This document shows, piece after piece, positions 22,151 through 32,553 of a stretch of 58,291 nucleotides of DNA (within the stretch, counting starts at the first letter, position 1; each line of letters starts with the position of its first letter). A program made the translations under genes and the position numbers. The DNA is taken from the NCBI GenBank assembly GCA_964538355.1, contig CAZIFC010000010.1:1-58291 (forward strand), in the 5' to 3' direction. Below the pieces are notes generated by a model that was given only the letters and a program-made list of their open reading frames with translations, was not told where the DNA came from and did not search any database. The DNA comes from Bilophila sp964538355. Lineage in GTDB: Bacteria; Desulfobacterota; Desulfovibrionia; Desulfovibrionales; Desulfovibrionaceae.

Positions 22151-23452
22151 ATGAGCGAATTGACGCCCCGCGAGATCGTCGCGGAACTGGACAAATACAT
22201 CATCGGACAGAATCAGGCCAAGCGCATGGTGGCGGTAGCCGTCCGCAACCGTTGGCGTCGCCAGCGGCTGGCTGCCGAACTGCGGAACGAGGTCGCGCCC
22301 CGCAACATCATCATGATGGGTCCCACGGGTGTGGGCAAGACCGAAATCGCCCGCCGTCTCGCCAAGCTGTGCTCCGCGCCGTTTATCAAGGTGGAAGCCA
22401 CCAAGTATACGGAAGTGGGGTATGTGGGCCGGGACGTGGAATCCATGATCCGCGACCTCATGGAAATCGGCATCAACCTCGTGCGGGCCGAAGAGTCCGA
22501 AAAGGTCAAGAGCCGGGCCGAAGCCGCCGCGGAAGAGCGTTTGCTTGATCTGCTGCTGCCGTCCGGGGACGGGCGCGAGAACACCCGGGAAAAACTGCGG
22601 GATCTGTTCCGGCAGGGCTTCCTTGACGACCGCGAGGTCGAGTTCGAGGTCAAGGAACAGTCGCAGCCCATCGGGATCATGGGGATGCCCGGCATGGAGC
22701 AGCTGAGCGATCAGATGAAGGGAGCCTTCGGAAAGCTCTTTCCGCAGAAGACGCAACGCAAGAAAATGAAGGTTGGCGCGGCGTGGCGTCACCTTGTCGA
22801 GGACGAGTCCTCGAAGCTGGTGGACGAAGACAAGATTACCGATCTCGCCCGCGAGCGCGTGGAACAGATGGGCATTGTGTTCATTGACGAAATCGACAAG
22901 CTCGCCAGCGGTTCGCAGCAGCGTTCCGCCGATATTTCCCGCGAAGGCGTGCAGCGCGACCTGTTGCCCATTGTGGAAGGTTGCGCGGTCAACACCAAAT
23001 ACGGGATGGTGAACACGGATCACATCCTGTTCATCGCGGCGGGGGCGTTCCACCTGTCCAAGCCCTCCGATCTGTTCCCCGAGCTTCAGGGACGCTTCCC
23101 GCTCCGGGCCGAGCTGGAACCCCTTGGAAAGGATGAATTCTACCGTATCCTTACCGAACCGCACAACGCGCTGACCCGCCAGTATGAAGCCATGCTTGAA
23201 ACCGAAGGCGTGCGCGTCGAGTTTACCGACGACGGCCTGCGGGAAATCGCGGCCTTTGCCGAGGATGTGAACGCCCGCACCGAAAACATCGGGGCGCGGC
23301 GGCTGCATACCATCATGGAAAAGATCCTTGCCGAGATCTCCTTCGACGCGTCGGAAAAACAGGGTTCGACGCTGGTTGTGGACCGCGAGCATGTGGCGGC
23401 CCAGCTTGCCGACGTGCGCGCCGATGCGGAACTGAGCCGGTTCATTCTGTAA
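22151..23452 (+). CDS. hslU: ATP-dependent protease ATPase subunit HslU (ClpY)
   Basis: HslU is the hexameric AAA+ unfoldase that feeds HslV. The 433-residue protein starts MSELTPREIVAELDKYIIGQNQAKRMVAVAVRNRWRR, with Walker A GPTGVGKTE, the GYVGRDVESM pore loop, Walker B IVFIDEIDKLAS and sensor region RTENIGARRLHTIMEKI. The C-terminal RFIL tail is the part that inserts into HslV. The I-domain spans about residues 110-230. AAGGAAC lies before ATG 22151, while upstream sequence in frame is a dispersed repeat, which fixes the start. argB follows after 84 bp. Confidence 0.96.
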   Translation: MSELTPREIVAELDKYIIGQNQAKRMVAVAVRNRWRRQRLAAELRNEVAPRNIIMMGPTGVGKTEIARRLAKLCSAPFIKVEATKYTEVGYVGRDVESMIRDLMEIGINLVRAEESEKVKSRAEAAAEERLLDLLLPSGDGRENTREKLRDLFRQGFLDDREVEFEVKEQSQPIGIMGMPGMEQLSDQMKGAFGKLFPQKTQRKKMKVGAAWRHLVEDESSKLVDEDKITDLARERVEQMGIVFIDEIDKLASGSQQRSADISREGVQRDLLPIVEGCAVNTKYGMVNTDHILFIAAGAFHLSKPSDLFPELQGRFPLRAELEPLGKDEFYRILTEPHNALTRQYEAMLETEGVRVEFTDDGLREIAAFAEDVNARTENIGARRLHTIMEKILAEISFDASEKQGSTLVVDREHVAAQLADVRADAELSRFIL

Positions 23453-23536
23453 CCCGGGCCGCTGCCCGAAACTGCCCCCGAAGGCGGGGAGATCCCTTGC
23501 CTCCGGCGTTGGAGCAGGGATTACGGAGTCTGCCAC

Positions 23537-24421
23537 ATGGATGCAAAGCTGCAATCTCAGGTTCTTATCGAGAGCCTTCCCTATCTGCGCAAGTTCCACG
23601 GCGAGACCGTGGTCATCAAGTACGGCGGGCACGCTATGAAGGATGAGGCCCTTAAGGCCGCCTTTGCCCGGAACATTGCGCTGCTCAAGCTTGTGGGGAT
23701 TCATCCCGTGGTTGTCCACGGTGGCGGCCCTCAGATTGGGAAGATGCTGGAAAAGCTGGAAATCCGTTCTGAATTCCGGGAGGGCCTGCGGGTGACGGAC
23801 GACGCCACCATGAATGTGGTGGAAATGGTGCTGGTCGGCTCGGTCAACAAGGATATCGTCAACCAGATCAACCGCGCCGGGGCGCGTGCCGTGGGGCTTT
23901 CCGGCAAGGACGGGATGCTTATCCATGCCGAGAAAAAGGCCATGGTCGTCAACCGCGAGAACCAGCCCCCGGAAATCATCGATCTCGGCAACGTGGGCCG
24001 CGTGACCCGCGTTGAAACATCGCTGATTTTCTCGCTGATGCGGGACGGGTTCGTTCCGGTCATCGCGCCGGTGGGCGTGGACGAGGAAGGCCATACCTAC
24101 AACATCAATGCCGACGCCGTAGCCGGAGCCGTGGCCGGAGCCTTGCGCGCCCGCCGCCTGCTCATGCTGACGGACGTTGCCGGGGTGCTCGATTCCGAGG
24201 GGCAGCTCATGCAGTCCATTCAGGCCGAAGATGCCCCCTCGCTCTTTGAGAGCGGCATCGTCACCGGCGGCATGATCCCCAAGCTCAACTGCTGTATCGA
24301 CGCCATTGAGCAGGGCGTGGAGAAGGTCATGATCGTTGACGGGCGCATCGAAAACTGCGTGCTGCTCGAACTGCTCACCGATCAGGGCGTCGGTACCGAA
24401 ATCGTCGGCGAAGAGCGGTAG
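23537..24421 (+). CDS. argB: Acetylglutamate kinase
   Basis: ArgB phosphorylates N-acetylglutamate with ATP, the second step of arginine synthesis. The 294-residue protein has the amino-acid-kinase motifs VVIKYGGHAMKD, VVVHGGGPQIGKMLEKL, GLSGKDGMLIHAEK and TDVAGVLDSEGQLM. The N-terminal helix SQVLIESLPYLRKFHGETV is of the type found in arginine-sensitive, hexameric enzymes, so feedback inhibition is plausible. argF, also of this pathway, is at 45012-45914. It sits between hslU and a DUF721 gene on the same strand. Confidence 0.95.
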   Translation: MDAKLQSQVLIESLPYLRKFHGETVVIKYGGHAMKDEALKAAFARNIALLKLVGIHPVVVHGGGPQIGKMLEKLEIRSEFREGLRVTDDATMNVVEMVLVGSVNKDIVNQINRAGARAVGLSGKDGMLIHAEKKAMVVNRENQPPEIIDLGNVGRVTRVETSLIFSLMRDGFVPVIAPVGVDEEGHTYNINADAVAGAVAGALRARRLLMLTDVAGVLDSEGQLMQSIQAEDAPSLFESGIVTGGMIPKLNCCIDAIEQGVEKVMIVDGRIENCVLLELLTDQGVGTEIVGEER

Positions 24422-24499
24422 AAAAGCGTTTGAATTGGGGAGGGGGCTTTTGGAAAAAAGGTGTCCTTCCCCGTTGCTTCCCTCTTCCAGTGAGGCCCC

Positions 24500-25009
24500 A
24501 TGAGCTACAAGTATCGGATTCCGCAGCCGCGAGACAAGGCCAACCGCACCAACGAGATGATTCCCGTCGGCGGGAAGCTGGACGCCGTGCTGTCTTCGCT
24601 CGGGAAGGGCGAAAAGCTCATGCAGGTTCGCCTGTGGCAAAACTGGGAAATGGTCATGGGGCCGGACATTGCGCCGCTGGCATGGCCGCTTGGAGCACGG
24701 AACGATATCCTGATTGTCGGCGGGGAAGACAACCTTGCCTTGCAGGAGCTGTCGTTCATGACGCCGGAGATTCTGGAGCGCGTCAATGCCTTTATGGACG
24801 CTCCGGCCTTCAGCCGTGTGGAGCTGCGGTTGGTCATGGGCGCAAGGCCGCTGGATCAGCCCCCGGATATCCAGCCGTCCACGCGGGAACGCCCTGCGCC
24901 GGAACGTCCGGCCTTGCTGGGGGAACACTTCACGGAAATGCGCCCGGACTCTCCGGTGGCGCGGTGCTATGCCGCCTACCTGCGGATGCACGGCGTGTTG
25001 CAGGAATAA
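24500..25009 (+). CDS. DUF721 (DciA-like) domain protein
   Basis: The 169-residue protein has the DUF721 core at about residues 22-115 (GKLDAVLSSLG...LWQNWEMVMGPDIAPLAWPLGARNDILIVGGEDNLALQELSFMTPEILERVNAF). This domain occurs in DciA, a loader of the replicative helicase DnaB, and in many proteins of unknown role. The C-terminal third is Pro-rich and then helical (SPVARCYAAYLRMHG). The protein is cytoplasmic, with no signal or membrane segment. A role in replication initiation is inferred from domain only. It follows argB by 78 bp and ends at a terminator. Confidence 0.75.
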   Translation: MSYKYRIPQPRDKANRTNEMIPVGGKLDAVLSSLGKGEKLMQVRLWQNWEMVMGPDIAPLAWPLGARNDILIVGGEDNLALQELSFMTPEILERVNAFMDAPAFSRVELRLVMGARPLDQPPDIQPSTRERPAPERPALLGEHFTEMRPDSPVARCYAAYLRMHGVLQE

Positions 25010-25014
25010 AAGCG

Positions 25015-25044
25015 AAAGGCAGAAAGCAATGCTTCCTGCCTTTT
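25015..25044 (+). terminator. Terminator after the DUF721 gene
   Basis: AAAGGCAG (25015-25022) pairs with CTGCCTTT (25036-25043), followed by TTCC. AAAGCAATGCTT inside also pairs. Confidence 0.7.
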
Positions 25045-25115
25045 CCTGTATCCAGCCTCGGCAAGCCCCGGAGCCTGGCGTTCACCGCCTTGCGGGGCGT
25101 AGCCGCCTTGTTCCT

Positions 25116-25838
25116 TTATCTGTCTTTTTTCTTGCGCTTTTGTTTCTTGGGCATTTTTTTGGGTGGTGCCAGTACCTTGATCTCGCCCTCGACGGACAGA
25201 GCCTTTTCGGTAAGCCCGAAGGGGGCCCAGTTGGAGGGCACGAGGCTGAGGCGTTCGAAGGTGCGTCCGGTAGCGTAGATGACGGGGATATCCCCAGAAG
25301 AGGAACCGGCCAGTAGCAGGGTTGCGTTGTTGCCTGTGGAAATCGTTCCGTTGGTGGCGGGCAGCTCGTCGGACAGGCCGCCGGCCGCCAGCGTGCCGTT
25401 GCCTGCGGGCAGGGTCGCGTTCACGGCGGGGAGCAGATTTTCGGAAAGGACGGCGTTGTCGGAGAGATCCGGGAGCGGCGGCAATACGGGACTGTAAATG
25501 CCCGTGGTGTCGGCAAAGCTCGGTTCTTCCTGCAACCTGCCGTTGGAACGCAGGAAGTTCAGGAAGTCGCTTCCGGTCAGGCCCACAAGGGCAATCATGG
25601 GGGAGCCGTCTCCCGCGGTCAGCAGGCTGACGGGGACGGTTCCGCCGTGGATGCCGATATAGGTTGTCTTGGCTCCTGCGGGCATTTCACCCCACACGAT
25701 GTCTTCCTTTTGGGGACTCTCGTCTTTGTCCTTGTCGGCGGAAAAGGCCGGAGCGGGCCACAGCGTCGCCAGCGTCACCATGAGGGCGGCAAGGAAGAGC
25801 GGCGCGGACCGTCTGGACGTAGGGAAGATTCCGTTCAT
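25116..25838 (-). CDS. Exported protein of unknown function with N-G/A-T repeats
   Basis: The 240-residue protein (from ATG 25838; a GTG at 25847 would add three residues) has a Sec signal peptide with a hydrophobic core (PLFLAALMVTLATLWPAPAFSA, cleaved about residue 33). The middle, residues about 115-165, is an imperfect repeat of Asn-Gly/Ala-Thr units (VNATLPAGNGTLAAG, ATNGTISTGNNATLLL). The C-terminus is strongly basic (KKMPKKQKRKKKDR). I recognise no family. It would sit in the periplasm or on the surface, with the basic tail perhaps binding polyanions. It is monocistronic and convergent with the DUF721 gene. Confidence 0.7.
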   Translation of the reverse strand: MNGIFPTSRRSAPLFLAALMVTLATLWPAPAFSADKDKDESPQKEDIVWGEMPAGAKTTYIGIHGGTVPVSLLTAGDGSPMIALVGLTGSDFLNFLRSNGRLQEEPSFADTTGIYSPVLPPLPDLSDNAVLSENLLPAVNATLPAGNGTLAAGGLSDELPATNGTISTGNNATLLLAGSSSGDIPVIYATGRTFERLSLVPSNWAPFGLTEKALSVEGEIKVLAPPKKMPKKQKRKKKDR

Positions 25839-25925
25839 AGCGAACACATATGACCGTACGGGGCGCAGGTCAAGCTTTTCGGAAAGGGAGCGCGGCGGAA
25901 GGAAAGCCCTCCCGCCGCGTAGCTG

Positions 25926-26570
25926 CTAGTGTTTCATGGCCTTTCTGACTTCCTCGACGCGGGCCGGAATGTCCGGTGCGCCGACAAGCTCGGAGACGAG
26001 GGCGCAGCACCGTGCGCCGTGCGCGACCACATCCGCGATGTTGTGCCGCTTGATGCCGCCGATGGCGACAAAGGGGAGGGTGATGTTGGCGACGACCCAA
26101 TCCAGATAGTCGAGGGTGACGGCGGCGCAAACGTCCTTTTTGGTCTTGGTGGGATAGATCGGGCCAACGCCGATATAGTCCGCTCCGGCGGCGACGGCGG
26201 CTCTGGCCTGTTCCGGGCTGTGGGTGGACAGGCCGATGATCATGTCCGGCCCGACGAGGCTGCGTACCGCCTCTACCGGGAGATCGTCCTGTCCCACATG
26301 CACGCCGTCGGCTTCGCACAGGATGGCGATGTCGATATGGTCATTGACGATAAAGCAGGCTCCGGCCTCGCGGGTCATGCGGCGGAGTTCGAGGCAATCC
26401 TTGAGCATCTGACCGGCTTTCTTGTCTTTTTCTCGATACTGGAGGATCTTGATACCGCTGTCGAGGAGGGCCTTGGCAACATCGAGCACGGGGCGTCCCA
26501 GCGAAAGGCTGTCGTCGGTGAGTGCGTAGATGGCGGTTTCCGGGGAGGTTCCGGGGAGCAGTCTGGGCAT
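25926..26570 (-). CDS. thiE: Thiamine-phosphate synthase
   Basis: ThiE couples HMP-pyrophosphate with the thiazole phosphate to make thiamine monophosphate. The 214-residue TIM barrel has ILQYREKDKKAGQMLKD, FIVNDHIDIAILCEADGVHVGQDDLP, IIGLSTHSPEQARAA and DYIGVGPIYPTKTKKD, followed by AIGGI; all are standard ThiE motifs. It lies 12 bp downstream of ade on the minus strand and probably shares its transcript, apart from the riboswitch-controlled thiSGHF cluster at 38-41 kb. No riboswitch is seen before it. Confidence 0.94.
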   Translation of the reverse strand: MPRLLPGTSPETAIYALTDDSLSLGRPVLDVAKALLDSGIKILQYREKDKKAGQMLKDCLELRRMTREAGACFIVNDHIDIAILCEADGVHVGQDDLPVEAVRSLVGPDMIIGLSTHSPEQARAAVAAGADYIGVGPIYPTKTKKDVCAAVTLDYLDWVVANITLPFVAIGGIKRHNIADVVAHGARCCALVSELVGAPDIPARVEEVRKAMKH

Positions 26571-26582
26571 GGGAAGGCTCCG

Positions 26583-28319
26583 TTATTCGGCGTCGATGCC
26601 GACAAAGGAAAAGGTGTTGACGTTGAAAAGGCCGCGGGCGGTCAGCTTGAGTTCGGGGATGACGGGCAGAGCCATGAAGCTCAGGCTCATGAACGGCTCG
26701 ACATCTGCGGGAATGCCGAATTCCGCGCGGGCCGCCGTGAGCATGTCGTGCAGGGTGCTGCTGACGTCCCGCGGATCGGCGGAGGTCATCAGCCCGGCGA
26801 TGGGCAGGGGCAGGCGACGGACGGTTTCGCCGTGGATGGTGACGATGCCGCCGCCCATTGCCGTCAGCTCGCGGACGGCGCGGAGCATGTCGGCGTCATT
26901 GTCGCCCGCCACCACGATATTGTGGGAGTCGTGGGCTATGGTCGTTGCCACAGCCCCGCCGTGCAGCCCGTAGCCTTCAAGAATGCCTACCCCGATCTTT
27001 CCGGTTCCCTTGTGCCGCTCGATCACCGCAATCTTGACAAGCCCGGGATTCAGCGCAGCCTGAAAACAGCCGGTTTCGTCCATGCGGACTTCACGGATAC
27101 GCTCCGGCGTGACAAGCGAGCCGGGTTCAAGGCCGATGACCCGGACGTTGCCCGTGCGGAGGGGCAGGGAGAGGGCGTTGTCGGCAAGAGGGCGGATGTG
27201 CATGGAGTGTGAAGGGGCACCTGCCGCGGCGTCGTCCAGCGTGGACAGGAGCTTGCCGTCTTCGGCGACCAGCCTGCCGGCGGAAAACACCTTGCGTACC
27301 CGGAACTGCTTGAGGTCATCCACAAGGATAAAGTCGGCGTCCTTGCCGGGGGCAATGCATCCCTTGTTGCGTAATCCAAAACATTCCGCTGCATTGAGCG
27401 TGCACATGGTGACGGCCTGCACGGGGTCCATGCCCATGCCCGCCGCAAGGCGGAGGTGGTTGTCCATGTGCCCGTCGGAGATGATGTCGTCGATGTGGCG
27501 GTCATCGCAGCAGAAGGCGCAGCGGCGGGCGTTGCCGGGAGTGACGCCGGGGAGCAGAGCCTTGAGGTTTTTGGCGGCGGAACCTTCGCGGATGAGGATG
27601 TAGCTCCCCCGGCGGAGGTTTTCGCGCATTTCTTCCAGCGTGGTGCATTCATGGGTGGTGCTGATGCCGGTGACGAGGTAGGCGTCAAGCTCGCGCCCGA
27701 GCAGTCCCGGCGCATGCCCGTCCACGATTTTCCCGCGCGAAAGCCCGAGCCGGATTTTCGCAAGGACATCGTAGTCTCCGGCAACCACGCCGGGAAAGTT
27801 CATCATTTCCCCGATGCCGGTAACCTTGGGATCATCGATAAGCTCCTCAAGCTCCTCGGCGGAGAGCGTCGCGCCCGCGTCTTCAAAGGGGGTTGCCGGG
27901 ACGCAGGAAGGCAGTGAAATGAAAATGTTGAGCGGAAGATGGCGTCCGTTTTCGAGCATGTAGCGGATGCCTTCCAGACCGTGGACATTGGCGATTTCGT
28001 GAGGATCGGCAATCACGCTGGTGGTGCCGTGGGGGAGCACCAGACCGGCGAAGCGCGCGGGGCTTACCATGCTGGATTCAATGTGGATGTGCGCGTCGAT
28101 GAGGCCGGGAAGCAGATAGGCTCCCTGTGCATCAACGGTCTTTGCCGCTTCGGTGCGGGAGAAGCCGAGGATTTTGCCGCCGCCCACGCTCACGTCCGTC
28201 TCGCGGATTTCTCCGGTCAGCACGTCCACAAGTTTGGCGTTGGTGATCAGCAGGTCAGCCGGAGCGCGTCCGCCTGCCGCCATGTCTACAAGATCTTTAA
28301 GGTCGTCGATGTCGTACAT
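26583..28319 (-). CDS. ade: Adenine deaminase
   Basis: The 578-residue enzyme of the AdeC type converts adenine to hypoxanthine and ammonia. The N-terminal part has the amidohydrolase metal site LPGLIDAHIHIESSM and VIADPHEIANV; later come VDGHAPGL, CCDDRHIDD and the C-terminal adenine deaminase domain (HDSHNIVVAGDNDADM). Length is typical (about 570-600). It probably uses Mn or Fe. Starting at 28319 the protein opens MYDIDDLKDLVDMAAGGRAPADLLITN. A short hairpin (28369-28387) lies upstream in the gap to ftsY. Confidence 0.93.
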   Translation of the reverse strand: MYDIDDLKDLVDMAAGGRAPADLLITNAKLVDVLTGEIRETDVSVGGGKILGFSRTEAAKTVDAQGAYLLPGLIDAHIHIESSMVSPARFAGLVLPHGTTSVIADPHEIANVHGLEGIRYMLENGRHLPLNIFISLPSCVPATPFEDAGATLSAEELEELIDDPKVTGIGEMMNFPGVVAGDYDVLAKIRLGLSRGKIVDGHAPGLLGRELDAYLVTGISTTHECTTLEEMRENLRRGSYILIREGSAAKNLKALLPGVTPGNARRCAFCCDDRHIDDIISDGHMDNHLRLAAGMGMDPVQAVTMCTLNAAECFGLRNKGCIAPGKDADFILVDDLKQFRVRKVFSAGRLVAEDGKLLSTLDDAAAGAPSHSMHIRPLADNALSLPLRTGNVRVIGLEPGSLVTPERIREVRMDETGCFQAALNPGLVKIAVIERHKGTGKIGVGILEGYGLHGGAVATTIAHDSHNIVVAGDNDADMLRAVRELTAMGGGIVTIHGETVRRLPLPIAGLMTSADPRDVSSTLHDMLTAARAEFGIPADVEPFMSLSFMALPVIPELKLTARGLFNVNTFSFVGIDAE

Positions 28320-28368
28320 AGAGGCTCCTGTAGGAGGGAGAACGTAGGGGGGAGACGTTTCCGGGGCC

Positions 28369-28387
28369 GGGGGAGAGTGTCTCCCCC
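28369..28387. repeat. Short GC hairpin with AACCCC tail between ade and ftsY
   Basis: GGGGGAGA-GTG-TCTCCCCC is a perfect 8-bp stem followed by AAACCCCAC on the plus strand. The tail matches the signature following the long hairpins elsewhere in the window, so it may be a degenerate member. Confidence 0.5.
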
Positions 28388-28531
28388 AAACCCCACGGTT
28401 GCGGCGGGGCCGCGGCTTGAGCCGTATCCCTGCCGGACATCCTTGCTGGAAACCGTTTTGAATCGTTGAATCGAAGCCGGCACCCGTGGCGCAGCACGGG
28501 CCTTCGCCAGCCGCAGCCCTTCCTCTCTTCT

Positions 28532-30417
<1,886 letters not shown>

Positions 30418-30897
30418 ACGTCTATCCTTATAATGGAACTAAAGTTGTCTCCGCACGGAGGGGGCGAGAGGTCTGCACCTTGCTTCTGTTCCGGCAGCGT
30501 CCCGGCAGCACAGGCTTTCAGGCCATGCCGGATGCGCGGAGCAGAACAGCCTTTGCCCGCAGCGGAGGATAGGACCCGGTTTAATGAATTGAAACACCGG
30601 CACCCCGGCTTGTCAAACCGTGAGCCGCACGAAGCCCGTTTTCAGGGAGAATCCTGTGAAGGCCCGTTTTTTGCGTACTTGCGGCTTCTCGTCAAGCCCT
30701 TCGAGCATGCGTTCCGAGGGGTGGAGGCCCCTTTTGGGATGTCCGGCAAGGCCCGTTTTCAGGAACAAAAGGGAGAGGGTCAAAATTTTTTTACAAAAGA
30801 GCTTGATTTTGGCTGAGAGGTATGAGAAAAAGAACCCAACACGGGATTGTCTCGTGTTTATGAGCTAGGAATTTCACAAAGAAGGAAGGAATACACC
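30418..30897. other. Leader and upstream region of the porin gene, no gene called
   Basis: No frame here has protein character. GCCCGTTTTCAGG occurs at 30634-30646 and 30751-30763, with a partial copy GCCCGTTTT at 30662-30670. A 9-bp hairpin (AACACGGGA-TTG-TCTCGTGTT) lies at about 30838-30858, some 40 nt before the porin ATG, and likely belongs to its 5' untranslated region, where it could stabilise the abundant mRNA. A good ribosome site (AAGGAAGGAA) precedes ATG 30898. Confidence 0.45.
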
Positions 30898-32304
30898 ATG
30901 AAGCGCATCGTAACTCTGCTTCTTGCTGCCGGCCTCGTGCTCGGCGCGGCTGCTGGTTCTCAGGCTGCTGATATCAAGGCCAAGGGTATTTGGCAGAACA
31001 ACCTCTCTTGGGCTGACCGCGCTCCCGGAAAGGATCAGACCGATGATTACTTCCGTGCGTCCACCCGTCTGCGTACCCAGATCGACGTGATCGCTTCCGA
31101 ATCCCTGAAGGGCGTTGTGTTCTTCGAAATCGGCCATCAGAACTGGGGCGAAGGCGATTCCAACAACGGCGCCGCCCTGGGTACCAATGGCAGAACCGCG
31201 ATCAAGGTGCGTTACAGCTACGTTGACTGGGTTATCCCCCAGACTGACGCTCAGGTTCGTATCGGTCTCCAGCCCTTCGGCGTGCCCACTTTTGCCGTGC
31301 CCATGGCCGTGCTCGACACCCAGGGCGCTGGTATCACCCTTTCCGGCCAGTTCTCCGAAAACGTTGGCGCCGCCCTCTTCTGGGTGCGTGCTTACAACGA
31401 TTATGAAAACCGTCTGAGCGGCGAAAACGGCAAGAACAAGCATGACGCCATGGATGTCATCGGTGCTACCGTGCCCCTGACCTTCGACGGCGTGAAGGTG
31501 ACCCCCTTCGGCATGTACAGCGTCATCGGCCGCGACACCCAGTTCGGTGGCGGCTGGAACAACAAGGAAGGCGTTGCTGCTGGCCTGCTCCCCGCTGGTG
31601 CCCCCGGCACTGTCGCCAGCAACAAGGATCGTGGTACTGCTTGGTGGGCTGGCATCACCGGCGAACTGACCATGTTCGATCCCTTCCGCCTCGCGGCTGA
31701 CTTCGCTTACGGTAACGTTGACATGGGCAAGGTCGGCAACTTCGACCTGAAGCGTGCCGGTTGGTATGCTGCTCTGTCCGGCGACTACAAGCTCGATTTC
31801 ATGACCCCCGGCATGACCGTTTGGTATGCTTCCGGTGACGACAGCAGCTCCACCAACGGTTCCGAGCGCATGCCCGTTATCGACTCCGACGTGGCTCTGA
31901 CCTCCTACGGCTTCGATGGCGGCACCTACAACCGTTCCGCTACCTTCAACGGCACCAGCCTTGGCGGTACCTGGGGTATCGTTGCTGAACTGAAGGACAT
32001 CTCCTTCATGGAAGACCTCTCCCACGTCGTTCGCGTTGGCTACATCAAGGGTACCAACAACGCCGAAATGGTTCGCCGTGGCCCCGTGACCAGCATCACC
32101 GGTGTGGCCAACGACATGTACCTGACCACGAAGGACGCCATGTGGGAAGTCAACGTCGACACCACCTACAATATCTACAAGGACCTCTCCCTTGCTTTCG
32201 AACTGGGTTACATCAACCTGGATTACGACAAGGGCCTCTGGGGTAGCGATCGCTACGACCGCAACAACTTCAAGGCTTCCATGAGCCTGAACTACAAGTT
32301 CTAG
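30898..32304 (+). CDS. Major outer-membrane porin (Desulfovibrio homotrimeric porin family)
   Basis: The 468-residue protein has a Sec signal peptide (MKRIVTLLLAAGLVLGAAAG, cleavage near SQA-AD at residue 24) and a beta-barrel body of alternating aromatic and polar strands (VRYSYVDWVIP, AAYGN-type ADFAYGNVDMGK). It ends in SMSLNYKF with the C-terminal Phe typical of outer-membrane barrels. It matches the trimeric porins abundant in Desulfovibrio. Codon use differs from the neighbours (more GCT, GTT and CGT), as expected for a very highly expressed gene. It stands alone with a strong terminator. It lets small anions and nutrients cross the outer membrane; solute preference is not readable. Confidence 0.9.
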   Translation: MKRIVTLLLAAGLVLGAAAGSQAADIKAKGIWQNNLSWADRAPGKDQTDDYFRASTRLRTQIDVIASESLKGVVFFEIGHQNWGEGDSNNGAALGTNGRTAIKVRYSYVDWVIPQTDAQVRIGLQPFGVPTFAVPMAVLDTQGAGITLSGQFSENVGAALFWVRAYNDYENRLSGENGKNKHDAMDVIGATVPLTFDGVKVTPFGMYSVIGRDTQFGGGWNNKEGVAAGLLPAGAPGTVASNKDRGTAWWAGITGELTMFDPFRLAADFAYGNVDMGKVGNFDLKRAGWYAALSGDYKLDFMTPGMTVWYASGDDSSSTNGSERMPVIDSDVALTSYGFDGGTYNRSATFNGTSLGGTWGIVAELKDISFMEDLSHVVRVGYIKGTNNAEMVRRGPVTSITGVANDMYLTTKDAMWEVNVDTTYNIYKDLSLAFELGYINLDYDKGLWGSDRYDRNNFKASMSLNYKF

Positions 32305-32329
32305 TTGCTGCCGGTTTAGACCGACTTGA

Positions 32330-32365
32330 CGGGAGGGGAGAGCTTCGGCTCTTCCCTCTCTTTTT
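32330..32365 (+). terminator. Terminator after the porin gene
   Basis: GGGAGGGGAGAGC-TTCG-GCTCTTCCCTCTC forms a 12-bp stem with a stable TTCG loop and is followed by TTTTTG. Confidence 0.9.
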
Positions 32366-32448
32366 GTGTCGCCGCCTGATGTGGGCCGGAGGCTGAGTTG
32401 TCTGTTTTTTCTCCTTATTCTCCTGTTTGGAAAAGGCTTTCTCCTCTT

Positions 32449-32478
32449 GACGCGTTTATCGGGCAGGGATTAGACTTC
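32449..32478 (+). promoter_or_regulatory. Probable sigma-70 promoter of the CstA-family gene
   Basis: TTGACG (32449-32454) and TAGACT (32473-32478) with an 18-bp spacer lie about 75 bp before the ATG. Confidence 0.45.
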
Positions 32479-32553
32479 GTTCATTGTGGGACAAGCGTCT
32501 TGCCGTAAAGAGGATTGTTCCGTTTGCGAACCTTTTTCCCAGGGGGGAAAACT

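Noticed and set aside
21056..24991. Open frame of 1311 codons on the minus strand
   Set aside because: It runs antisense to livF, hslU, argB and the DUF721 gene; the coding evidence is all on the plus strand.
30433..30868. Overlapping small open frames upstream of the porin
   Set aside because: There is no ribosome site or family resemblance, and they overlap the likely 5' leader of the porin.
32488..32506. TGGGACAAGCGTCTTGCC as a sigma-54 promoter before the CstA-family gene
   Set aside because: The GG-GC spacing is 11-12 bp rather than 10, and a reasonable sigma-70 site lies at 32449-32478.
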